Part shown: piece after piece, positions 43,733 through 57,021 of the stretch | How the letters are laid out: each line of letters begins with the position of its first letter | Numbering within the stretch: position 1 is the first letter of the stretch | NCBI GenBank assembly: GCA_030268105.1 | Contig: BSDZ01000103.1 | Location: 434,001 to 498,000 of the forward strand | Reading direction: 5' to 3' | Source: Volvox africanus | Taxonomy: Eukaryota; Chlorophyta; Chlorophyceae; Chlamydomonadales; Volvocaceae | DNA: 64,000 nucleotides | Position numbers and translations under genes: made by a program | Notes under the pieces: generated by a model | The model's input: the letters and a program-made list of their open reading frames with translations, nothing else | What the model was told of the DNA's origin: nothing | The model's database searches: none

Positions 43733-46700
43733 GTAAGGTCCTAAATTTTATACAAACAAGCTATGGCATGCTGCTCAGGTTTAACACTGCTGCCATCGGC
43801 AAAAAAAAGAGCACCTACGTAAATCCATGTAATAAGTGATGATTCAGAGATGGAGGAAGCAAGATATCCGTTCGAATAAATCACAAATGCTAATGTCCAT
43901 GTAGATACCAGCTTCTTCGGCAGCAACGCGTATGACCATCGCGGGAAAAATCATCAGTTTGTAGGTACATACAGAGATGCCCTTTGTGAGAGCCCCTCTT
44001 ATCCGATAGGAGGTGTAAGATAAACTTAGCCATTCGGGCCTAGCCGGATACGTATTTGCTAAGCCCCGCGACGAGCTAAACAAAATTCACATACGCTTGA
44101 TTTTAAAAAAGTTAAAAAGAAGTAAGTAAATGACATTCCTGAAATGTTTATTGAACTAGACTGACGCTTAACGGCCAAGCGCAGGCGACCAAAAAACTGT
44201 GCATTCCAGTTAAGCCATTCTACTGTAAGTTTTTGAGATGTATATTGTTCTAATATTCAAATTTTTTTACCAAAATTTTGGTATGATGTTAATACATCTT
44301 AGCATCAATTCTTTTTATTTGTTGTTTACTTTTTTGCACAGCAAAGCCTAATGATAAAAAGTAACATAAACGTTATAAATATTTTTATGACGTTTGGCAT
44401 TTTAAATGCGATTGGCCACCAGACAAGTCGCTTCGTCAAGTCATTTGTTGTTTTGTGATAAGATGAGAATGTCACGTACGTAGCACTTTTAAGCACCAAA
44501 GCTAGCTCTTTAGGTGTGGCCAACGGCCGGATAGTCAATTTAAAGGACTAGTGAAACGTTAAAACGTACTGTGATGTTGCATTAATGTGCGTTGTAATGT
44601 GCATAAAAGGTTTTTAGAAATTGATTTCAACAAACGTAGCTAATATAGATTTCTTGTTAACATATCATATATAAATCTATAAAAAGGAAAGCCAATCAGT
44701 TATTTCGAAGTGCTTTTTTGCGATAACCTAAAAACAAGCGTTAAACTAAAAAATAAAAACTTTATTTTTTTCCCAGCTTTAGGCTAGGTAGCAGGGCTGC
44801 TGGGTTCTCTGCTAGCCTATCCGATAAACCCTATATATGCATCTGCTAGACTATGCTAGGTATCCGACAGTATGTACTTGCTAATCCTGTGATGTTTACC
44901 TGATTTTTCTAGATATGAGCCAATTTCGCTGTCGGACAACGTTCATCCGCATCATCCCATCCTTTGATGTTTACAACCTAATCAGTATAGTAGCGAGCAT
45001 ACATTTTGATCCGTTTTGTCAGGAAAAGGCGTCGATGCAGCCGTAGCCTACGTATAAACCTGCAAGCTCAAAGCAGGTTAGTAGTCCGGCTGCTGCATGT
45101 CCAACTGGTGAGCTGTACCGTGCCTCAAGCCTATCAAGAGACAAGAACAAAAGTCGCAAGCAAGCAACGGATTGTTACAAAACAGCTAATGAGGTATGAG
45201 AACCTCGCCATAAATAGTCAAAGAATTTAGTGTCGTACCCTCGGCCTAGATCTTAGAACGCACTGATTAGGCAAGAGATTGCTGGCTCAGCGTCAGACGA
45301 CCAAACGCCAGTCTTACGCCATGACAGGAACTTCATGTCGTCATGACAGAAACAGCCGAAATAAGCAAGACCTAGATCTCACCGAGAATACCAATCGTTA
45401 AGACAGCAATCTAAACTAAGGAGGTCAGACCGAAACTCAAAACTCCCACGCGGACGGACTTCCTGACGACCGACACATACATACGGTCAGCAAAAGACTG
45501 CAAAGACCCAAAGATACGGGTACAAAACATTCAACCAGTTAAGACACGCAAAGCAGCGGTGGTGGTGTGTGTTCATGTTCCCACGCAATTAACAAACCGC
45601 AAGTGCAGTAATCACAGGGCAGTCACTTCGTGCAAAAGCGCAGCTTCTCCCAGGTAGTGTGAGTACCCGACAAATATCTCAGAACGCCCTTTGCGACATT
45701 CCAGTGCTCCATCGTGCGCTTGGACATGTGACGAGCCAAAGCTCCCACGGCGAACGAGATGTCCGGACGTGAGCAAATAGATAGATAGAGCAAACTGCCA
45801 ATAAGCTCACTGTACGGAAACGTACCCACAGCCAAAGGCACACCCTCAGGTGACAACACGAGATTCGCGTCCATGGGGATACGGCGCGCATTTACTCCCT
45901 CCAGGCCAAACTTTGACAATAATCTGCCACATAGCGCTTCTGAGTGAGCTTCAGGGTGCGCGCAACTCTATCCCTTGCAATCTCAAAGCCCAGGTAAAAA
46001 CTTGCCTCACCCAAATCGCGTATATCAAAAATGCCCTGCAGCTGGAGCTTGACCTGCTTAATCACTCCAGCAGATTTGCATGCGTCCACGTAGACAAGGA
46101 TGTACACCTTCTCTCCTTTCTCCTCTTTGATAAACAAGCCTGGATCAGCAGCCGAGGGCTTAAAGCCCATCTGCTTCAGTACAGAACGCAAACGCCCATA
46201 CGAGGCACGTGGAGCCTGGCGCAATTCATACAGCGCCCGGCGCAGAAGACATGCCACATTCGCTCCCCCCAGCTGATATCCGGGCGGCTGCTCCGTAAAA
46301 CCTTCTTCCTCCAGAACACCATTGAGAAATGCAGTCTTGATGTCGAGCTCATGCAGCTCGAAATGTTGTTCCGCAACAAAAGCCAGCAGCGTACGCAGGG
46401 TAGCGTACTTGCCAACGGGCGCAAACACCTCCCCAAAGTCAACTCCTTCCTTCTGAGTAAACCCTTAGCGACCAGGCGGGCCTTGTAGCGCTCAATATTA
46501 CTATGGGCATCACGATTATGTGTGAAAACCCACTGCAGCCCAACCTTTTTCGCACCCTGGGGCAACTCCTCAAGGTCCCAGGTACGTTTCTCCATCAAGG
46601 ACCTCATTTGTTCGTCCATTGCCGCCTTCCAGAGCGGCCAATCATCACGAGCCTGAGCTCCAGCTAACATCTTAGGCTCAATCACTTCCTTAGGATCCGC

Positions 46701-49700
46701 AAGCAAAACGTAATCCTTCAACAGCGAGTTGGGCTTCCTTGCCCTACCAGATGTACGCGGTTGCGGACAGGGGAAAACACCATCAGAAGCAGAGCCAGAG
46801 CCCGAACCTGAGCCCGAACCAGAGCCAGATCCGGATCCTGAACCAGGGGAAGAGCCCAAAGCAATGGCCCCACCCCCATCATCATCATCCCCATCGGAGG
46901 AATCGTTATCCTCCCTATCTCTCTCATCTTCTTCATCCTCCTCCTCCTCGTCCTCCGAAGGGACCAAGGGTGGAGGATCCTCACCACCGTCCATACCGGC
47001 CTCACTCGCATCTCCCCCGATGGCACCAGCAGCAGGGACGTTGGAAGCATCACCTGAAGCACTCTGGCCGGCCATACCCGCCGCTTCCTCGGAGGCACCA
47101 GCAGCCTGAACAGTGCCAGGGATAACAGCAGCACTCACATCATCAGCACGCGGCACAACATCAAACACCAACGGCTCAGCAGCCTCTGCCTTCTCTGCAA
47201 GACAACCATCGCAAAACAGGAAAGCCGACTCATGGCACGTCACATCACGTGACACCAAAATGCTCTCATCCTCGAGCAGCACACGATATGCCTTGGAGTT
47301 CGGTTCGTAGCCCAAATGAGTGCCCTTGCGCGCCCGAGGGTGTAGCTTATCACCCTGGCCCTTTGGCACATGAATATACGCGACACAGCCAAAGACGCGA
47401 AAGTGGGATACATCAGGAACCGTACCCGTGAACGGCTCAAACGGGGTTTATTGGCTTCCCCGAAGAAGGTGAGCGATTATGTAGATAGGACGCCGTACAA
47501 GGCACCTCATGCCACCACTTCTTTGGAACACCAGACTCAGCCAACATCATCCGCATTTTATCCAACAGGGCGCGGTTAAGATGCTCAGCCTTACCATTCT
47601 GCTGCGGCGTGTAAGGGGCAGACAGATCATGCTTAACGCCACGCTGCGTGCAAATGCACTAAACTCCTTCACCCGCGCATTAACGAACCCACCCCCATTG
47701 TCCGTACGAATACACTTTAACTGCCTTCCGCACTGTGTCTCAAACAGAATAATAATAAAATAGAATCTCAAGCGGAATAATGTCCAGCATCGTGACGAGA
47801 AACGGTGCCCTTATCGGACTCAGGCAACGGCCCACACACGTCTAAGTGGACCAACTGAAGTGGGCGCTCTGTCACCGTCTCTGAAACCGGAAATGGGTCA
47901 CGGCTGTGCTTGCCTAATATGCACGGCTCGCAAACCTTGCCCTCCAACTCTCCCAACTGTAAAAGCGCCAAGTCAAACCCCTTGACCAAACCCTCCTGCA
48001 CCAACCTCTTAAGGCCTGGATGGCCGAGGTGCCCCAGTTGGCGATGCCACAAGACCGCCATCTGAAAATTGGAGACCTTAATGGGCAGCACGGGCATAAC
48101 AGGCTTAACACAGGGCTCAGCAAGATCATGGGCAACAGTGGTAACGCTGAACTTATATAATCCAGTCGGGGACTTGGTGGCAGAGATGGTGACATTCCCT
48201 ATCGTGACCTTTGCACAATTACCATCAAACAAGATCCTGCATCCTTTATCCATCAGGACAGACACGGACACCACATTGTGTCTAAAACCCGGCACGTAGG
48301 ATACCCGCTCGATAGTCACGCTCGGGCGAGGGTCGGCACCACATCGCCGAATGCCTCCGCCCGCAGCACATTTCCATTCCCCACCTCGATTAAGATCGGT
48401 AAACCTGGGAACAGTGGGTACTAGTTATGCCTCGTTAAGCATCGTCACTACCGTTTCATGCGGCATACACTTGTACTCTCGTGCAACCAGAGTCAATGCA
48501 ACTACCTTCGGCTTGCCCTCTATGGTCTTGGGTTTGACCTGCTTCTTCCGGAAGCACCTCTCCTCAACGTGCCCCGGTTTCCCACACCAATTGCACCGCA
48601 CACCCAAGCCAACCACAGCCGTTCGTGACCCACCGGATGAGCGAGCTGAACCTGACGCCGAAGACGAACTGCCCTTCTTGGGACAGTCACGGGTTAGGTG
48701 ATCCCCGCCACAGGTGTAGCAGCCTCTGAACTTGTGGCCGCCATCACGCCCAGCGTAAAGAGCTGTCGCAGGCTCAGGCTGAAACTTGGGCTTGGCCAAC
48801 CTTTCCGCCGCAATGCCGAGCAATCTCTCTTTCAGCTCGTCGAAATCCTTCGGTTGGGCGTATGTGACAACTACCTTCTCAGTTGCATACAGTTCATCGT
48901 CCAAACCACGGATGATCTGCGTAATTCCGTTCCGCACTGCCTGCACAAAATCAGCGTGCTTCGATAATTTGTTGAACATATCTAATGCACGAGTTACATA
49001 ATCATGCATGATTTCACCCGACTCCATTTTCAAGGCCACAAAGTTTCTAGATACTGCTATCAACTCAGCGTCACCCAACCTCTTCGCCCACCCTTTCAAT
49101 CCGACCCAGAGATCCCTAGCTTGGGTCGAGTTGTCGATGGTAGACTTGTGGTTTTTTGCGGTGAGCCTCATGATGATGATGGCCCGAGCGCGCTTGACCT
49201 TCTTCTGAACGGCAGCGTACGTCGGATCATCGACCGTCGGCATCTGAAACGTCGAATCGACGAATTCGTCGAGCTCCTCGCACTGTAACAAAGCATACAT
49301 CTTGAGGAACCAATAATCAGAATTACTGGTTTTCAAAGTGTCCTTCCACGCGTTGGGATCTGCAGCAGACATTTCGACAAAACAGAAGTCGAAAACGGGC
49401 AAGCGACCGATCAACGAAAAGACAACTCAAGCAAGAACACAGCCACCGGGGCTGTTAAAGTCAGCAAAGCGCCCGGCCCCTCATGGCCCGTATTACTTGA
49501 TCTGACAATCTTTTGTATATGAGTGTTGCTCATTCTCAACAAGCGATACTCACCAACTCCTCGCGAACATCCCCCAGGCTGCCACAGTCCAACGTCCCGG
49601 TTCCCACAGTCCTGGTCAACAGCCAGAGGGAATCGACAATCGACAAGGGACGAAACTCAACAAGTTTGAACTTACGATTGTATATATGTATTCCTATTTT

Positions 49701-52700
49701 GTAACTGGTGCATTAATATTCCTCCCTGACAATAATAGCTCTCCCCGCCATCTATCACAGATAATTGTAAGCTGTCAGAATGATCGCCAATATAAATATT
49801 TATAAAATAATTGTTATATAAGTTCTAAAAACAAACATCGTTTTATAACTCCTCGGCACAGCCCATAGTATCGATATTTGACCTTAGTGCAGGATCACGA
49901 TCTCATATCACCACGCGCGGTCATCCTCCGGCAACACATAAGCCATGAGCCATGCAACCGTTTGTGCAAAGTCCAGCTACCCCTCCATCATGGTGAGAGC
50001 TGTTGTAACCATGTGGTATTTGCTGGGAAGCCCTTTTATAACGATTGTTGGGAGCTCCCCACCTGTGACGATGTGTCCCACATCCAGCAGATCCGACTGC
50101 AGCTGTTAAGTGCGGCTGATGTAGACTGGCAGCTCCTCTCCGTTGGCCATTTTACAATCGCTCAGCTCCTGCCAAAGTGCTTCTTTTCTCGTATTGTAGG
50201 TTGATGTGAATGTGGACACCAAAGCGTCCCAGGCGGCCTGGTTACTCTAAGATAACAACCTCCGCGGGGACTCTAGGCGCGTGCATGCGTTTGGCATCAG
50301 CAGCTTTGCGCACATTCCTCTTTGCGCACATTCAACGGATTTTTAAAGAAAAGCTGGATATGTTGATCGCTTTTTAAGGTATAAAAACATTTAAGTGTGG
50401 ATAGCCAAATTTCAAGGAAGAAACATTAAGCAATATGCACCTGTTTTTAGGCATAAAAGTTGAACGTTTTATCTGCTACTATCTGATGCCTAGCAGGCCG
50501 ATCCGGCTAGGCTAGCAGCAAACTTGGGCCTAGCAGGATTATGGCCGGGGCTTACCAGGCTCTTATCCTGACCTAGCAGCCCTAGCAGGCACTGGGGCCC
50601 CTAGTATGGTTGTCGGACATGTACGGCCAACGCGCCAGCACCAGAAGTGAACACACCAGGTCCAGGAATTTTAATAGAACCTCGAGAGGTCCCTGCAGCT
50701 CTCATGACTATCAAATTTGAATTTTGCGGGCCAAGGTGTGATCCCAGCAGCCTGCAACTGTTTGACCTCATTCTGATTTCCATTCGAAATGTTGGAGAGA
50801 AAAGGGAGTGAAGAGACATCCACAAAGGACTTGATGTATATGAAAACCGTGAGAGCTAGGATGCATGTGAGCGTGACACATCTCGTGACATGGGAAACAC
50901 CCATGGCTGGGGTAGGCAATGGTTAGCATCAGCTGATACGGTCAAAGTGCCCAAGATGTGCCCTCCAGAGGGGGGAGACTGTAGGAGCCGTACATGTACG
51001 GCCAGCACAATAGAAAGATACAGAAGCACCCTATCAAAATTGAGAGTCTTTCGAGAGGCTGGGGGGGTTCTCGTGTAGGGAATGGTAGGAAGTAAGAAAA
51101 TATTAGGAAATAAGCGTCCTGTCGCAATAATGGACTCTGGAATGGAATCTAGTCTGGAGGGAAGTGGTGGAAAGTCATATGTAATAAGCTAGGTTGGGTT
51201 GGCAGCAGGTAGCTAAATTGCAGATGTAGGCGTTGTTACCATGGATGCATAGCCGGCTTCAGGTCAAGGACCTGAAAATTATGATGCTGGCCATGTCGAC
51301 AAGCCAAATTCCCCTATATATATTATATTATATATATTATCATATTATATATATTTATATATATATATATATGTTGTGTGTGTATGTGTATGAAGCCAAA
51401 GCCATGTGTTATGAAATGGTGTATCAGTTGGGATCGATAGCAGTCCGGTTTAATAACAATCCTGTTGTTGTAGCTGTACTCGGCAGTACGCTATCGACCC
51501 CCGCTCAACTATTCTGTAGTGGGCATCTGTAGCATCCAATATGGGCGAGTATTTGTGCCAACTCCGGAGCGAACAATAAAGTCATTTTATAAACCATCTG
51601 ACGCTGTGTAACATATACTTTCTAGCTATAACGTCAAGCTTCTTAATGTCCAATAGTCTACATCTCAAAACCATGTTTCGAGGAATGTCTGCGGGTAGTA
51701 TCCGGGACGGACCGTCTATATATGGGTACCTTCCGATCGATGGGGCCTTTGCTTAGGTGGATGTAACAGAGATACAATATTCGGCAACATGGTAATTAAG
51801 TTAATTAATGGACGTCGCCATTAAATTAAATAGTAATCTGCCGGTTCCCTCAAACCCTCAAAAAGGAGAATTGGAGAACCATCGGATTAAATGTCATAGT
51901 CTTGTCTGACTAAGAAGGCGTTAAAGCCGTTATCCCACACGTACCCATCTGATGAATCTTATATGAATTCGGTTTAGCTCGGCTTCGCTGAAGAGCTTGA
52001 GTCTCTAAAGTGAGTCATGGAAACATTTGAGAGTAACTGGTGTCGTTTCCTTACCAGCATTGTGGCTTTATGACTGAATATGTTCGACCACCAACCATTG
52101 TCAGACTCTTTGTAAGTTACTTTTCACATCATTGAGGTATGTGACTTCGCTTATGCTAATCGTATCGCTCTGAACCTGTCCCCTAACCTGTTGGAGCAAG
52201 CATGGAGCTTTCCAACGTTTTGCCGCGTTCCGTCGTACTTGCCCCGCCCGTTACAGGTAGCTTAGCTGGCATTATAACTGAAACGTTTGGGGACATCGGA
52301 GGTCCCGCTTCCAAAGAAGTTCTCCACCCCATGTTAAGGGTTTTCCTGCAGACGCAGACGGGAAGTGTGATTACGGACAAGGTCCTTGACAGCGCCACCC
52401 AAGCGGGCGGGTACGTATACATGTGTATCCGTACAAACGAACACCATGGGCATTTATCCTGCAAACAGTCCGTCTTGTTTTCGTACAGGCAAGAAGTTGG
52501 GCACATGCATTATTAAAGTGCGTACACATTGTAACAATCTGTACATAGCATATATGTTATACACAAAGAGGCTCCTGCCAGGCGGCCGATTGCTGAATGC
52601 CGCACAGGGAAATAGATCAACTCCTGGTTCTTGGGCAGTCCCTTTTGTCGTACTTGCGTCACTGGGGAGCCCACGCATCGGATCCTTCGCGTGAGGTCCT

Positions 52701-55700
52701 GTACGCCATCTCCGAAGAACTCGGTAAGTCCCCTTTGCATACCAATCCCCAAGGTCTTGGTGGGAGATCTGAATCATATGTGAAGGTGATGCTAGTGCAT
52801 CGATAGTAGCTATGCAAGTTACAGGCATAATCAGGCTGGGTTTATGGGTGCAACAGGGGATTGGGGAAGTAAGGACGGGATTGCCCGCGCTGCAGCCTGC
52901 GTACCTTCCTAAACTAGTAGTACAGCCCTAAGATAAGGCACAGGGCGATCATACGCAGAGCACATCACAGCATAGGTTCACGTATTTGGTTGACCCTTGG
53001 GTCATCTATCCTCGGAACACACCTTACGCACCAGGACCAGGTTTCCGACAGAACGAATTGGTCGACATTGATTTCAGACAAAGCGAAACAGCATCCCATA
53101 CGCTCCTCGACCTTTTCAGCCTCTTGGTCATAGCTGACAGACAGACAGGCTGAGGACGGACGGACAGACGAACGCTCAAGTGCAATTAAACTAAAGGATA
53201 TATCCCCCAGGCGCTTCCCCCCGGGGTCCTCCAAAGGGGTTCAGCTACGCTAACGCCATAAATATGCGATTTTGTGTCTTTTAAACCACCCATGACCGCC
53301 GTACGGCAAGGACAGTTCTCCGTTAAATGCAATTTATCTATGTTCGTTGGCCCCTCACCTGCAACGGTTCCATAACGCAAGGGCACCTCCTGATAGCCTC
53401 AGGATCCGTTATAAGACATATGGGCCCTTTCTCCAAACACAGTGAACGAGGAGGGCCGCCTCACAGTTCGAGAAGTGGTACTTGACAGCCTTTCAGTTGC
53501 GCGTACGTTCGTCAAGTCTGTACTCGATGCTGTGAGGTTGGACGGGAGCGGCCTGCAAGAGGCCTTGAAGCTATCCAAGGCCGACAGGCGGGTCCTGGAG
53601 CCCTTCTTGGACAGGTACGACATGGTGACATGCCACGTACTCACCCACGCGCATAGTTATTTGCCTACATGTATCATGTTAATTTTACTGAAACCATAGC
53701 GCTTACCCACAGCGTTTTGAATTTTCTGCTTTCTCTATCTTGTTTATTACTTGCTCTTGTCACAGCCTTCTTAAGCTTTTGGATCTGGCTGAGGACGCAG
53801 TAAACGCCTTTTACGATGACGGTGCGAAGTGCGTACGTACATCTTCCGTGGACGTGTGCCCGTGTATGAACGTTTAATCGTCATAATTACATAGGCACAT
53901 ACACACAACTAACCGTGCCACATGCGACACCATCACGTGAAACCCACAAGGACTAGCATATGATCCAGTCCTTCCGTACCAAGCTTTGTTTGTGCACAAG
54001 TGGAATCTGAGCTCTTAGCACATGGGTATGAAAATGCCGGACGCATGTATGGTAATTGCAATTTAGTACCAAAATGTGGAGATTCCGTAAGACCGTACGT
54101 CTTCTAAGCCATGGAATATATACTGTTCCCAATTTTTGAGGTATCGATTCGACGTATCACGATGTGTTGATCAGTTGATCACACCTATCCATCGTCATAA
54201 CCTGTACCTTAACATAGTACTTTATACCAGTAAGATTCGCAACAAGTTGTATGAATAATCTTTGCAGAGAACAAACCGCCACCACCTCGTCCACCCAAGC
54301 CCCCGTCCACTTCCAGTCCACCTCGTCCACCTTCGCCAGCTCCGAGACCACCCAGTCCCCCACGGCCGCCCAATCCCCCACCCAGCCCTCCATCACCTCC
54401 CCAACCACCAAAACCTCCGAGCCCAGCCCCACAGCCTCCAAGGCCTCCCCCTCCACCCAGCCCGCGACCTTCACCGCCCCCATCACCTCCCCGACCACCG
54501 TTCCCAAGTCCCCCTCCACCTGAAAAGCCGTCTCCACCTCCTTCTCCGGCCCTTTCACCAGACAGTGGTAAGTTACGTTACCTGTTTACTATTCAATGGT
54601 GAAGCAATTTGTGACTTATAATTCACTGTGTAATAATGAATTATCTTTACGAATATGATAACACGAACGCATTTGTATTCCATTATTGACAAAACATCCC
54701 ACGGCATATTATATATGTACACTAATTTGTACGCTCATAACATCTTGTTATGTATACAAACCTTCTGCGTATCTGTCTGAAACAAAAAATTGTCGAATTT
54801 AAATATGGGAACACAAAAAACAATGGCAGGGGTTGGCGGTTATAGGGCCAGAGTACCCTCCAGATGGGCGAGAGTGTAGTAACCTTACATATATGGCACA
54901 CACACATATCCACAATCACCTTCTCAGCATTTGTAAGGCCTCTGATGCTCTCAAGTTCTACAATATGGGTGCGTCAGGGAGTGAGGGCGGAGGTCTGGAG
55001 CATTAAGATAGCAGGCGTGTAAGGGAACGAACATATTCTCTGAATAACTTGTATCTTTGAATAAATGAAGGAAAACCCATCACACATAGACTCAGCAGAA
55101 GTTTCTCTAGATTCGTAGTTCTGACCTGTCCTGAAGCAGTTGAAGCGGTCTGAGAACCTGAGTTCCAAGACTGCACTGCAAAAGGTGGCCTCACTGAGAC
55201 ATTTAACTCCTGCACAATCTTCCTGCTGCATGCTCACAAGGGCGCATCCTTAATGCGAGCATGATTAGCTTTATTGATTTCTGCCTTCGCACTAACAAAG
55301 AAGCAGCGTGCAGCGCTTCCCTTCTTGGTAACATGGCAACGCCTCTATCTGTTAGGTCCTGCGTATATATAGCACATATGACGTCACAAAATGTATGAGC
55401 GCAAGATTGAACCTGGCCTTTGGAGCTAACTGCCGCGTCAGGCTTGGTATTTCAGGCACCCAGCTAGGCAAGGGCTGCTTAAATAACCTTGAATAAACTT
55501 GAAGTTCATTTTATAGATGGCAAAGCGTTTTGGACAGGGCCCCAGCCCGAAGCGCTTCAGCGGGCCCTGACCTGTAGGATTGCCCATGTCCGTGTGTGTG
55601 TGTGTGTGTGTGTGTGCGTATCTGTCTGTAACGACCCAACAAATTTGCTGCATGTCTGAAAAGCAATAGCTATAACTTATAAATTCTATCTTTCATTGCA

Positions 55701-56977
55701 TCTTGTTTGTGGCTAACATAATTCTTTTTGAGCACAAACAGGTTTGGCGAGTTTAAGGTTTTATAAACACTTCTCCAGACATATATGCTCTTTGATTGCC
55801 GCATTTACAATATTTCAATATGAGCTATTGGCGTTTGACAATTCATCCATTCCCTGCCTTTGACGACCATCTTCCCGCCGTGCTAAACAAATTCAATAAC
55901 CTGAATTAATACTTAAACTTCCGTTATCCAATGTAAAATTCTCAGGCCCGGCTAAAATGAAATGATTTTAAACAGGTTTCGCAATGTCCAGCAGTCAGAC
56001 CTTTACCTATCGCATATTAATCTACATGAAATGATAAACAATCATAGATTAAGAGTTATTATGTAACCTGCTTAACTGCTTAACCCCAATAATTGTGCGC
56101 GTGGCGCGGTGGGACGTGACACATCCCGAAACGGGTACGGGCGGGAACGCGATCGCAAACGTGGTGCAGAGGGGTGTGAACGCGAATGTGGACAGGGTGA
56201 CGGGGGACGCAGACGGGGGACGGGGAACAGGGACGCGGACGAGGCATGGGGGATGAGGAAGAGGGGACCGGGGTTGCGGGCTGAATGAGGGAAGCAGGAC
56301 GCGACAGGGCACGGGGGACAGGGGAACGTGGACGGGGGATGGGGGACGGGGGATATTGCACTGGGGATGGAGGCCGTGGGACGGACGCGGGACGGATGGG
56401 GGACGGGGAACGCGGACGGGTGACGCGGATGGGAGACAGGGGACACAGACGGGACGGGGGACGGGGTATGTTATGTGCACACACACCTGTAAACCCCTCA
56501 ATGATGGGTGTTACACTATTTTTTACACATTATGGGTGACTTGCCCTCCAAAGACGAGCACCGGGGGTCCTGACCGGACCGAGCCACAGCGCAGGGGAGG
56601 AGCACGTGGCTTCGTCTGTTTGTCCTTCTTAATTGTATCCAAGCTGTCCTCCGGTAAAGATGTTAAGGCCCCGACGTTTTTCCCGCTTCAAAGAAGCCAA
56701 CACCAACTATTGTCCTGCTTTTTCGTTTATATCTATACATTCGTATGATCTATGAAATACAAGACGCAGCTGGGTATATGTTCACAATTGAGCCCTAAAA
56801 AGCTGCCAGGGTTTTGGGCACTAATGCTAAGTTCACGCACGCTGAAGATGTGCAGTGTCATGGCAAAGACCCATTTCTAGCCTTCGTTTTGATACAACAG
56901 CCGTTCTGGGGCAAACTGCTTCACTTTCTAAAAATCTGTGGCCTCAGTACGTATACATCAGCATTCTTATATGGGGC

Positions 56978-57021
<44 letters not shown>

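Noticed and set aside
56049..56501. Proline/arginine-rich minus frames
   Set aside because: Composition artefact of the G-rich minisatellite, open in three frames at once.
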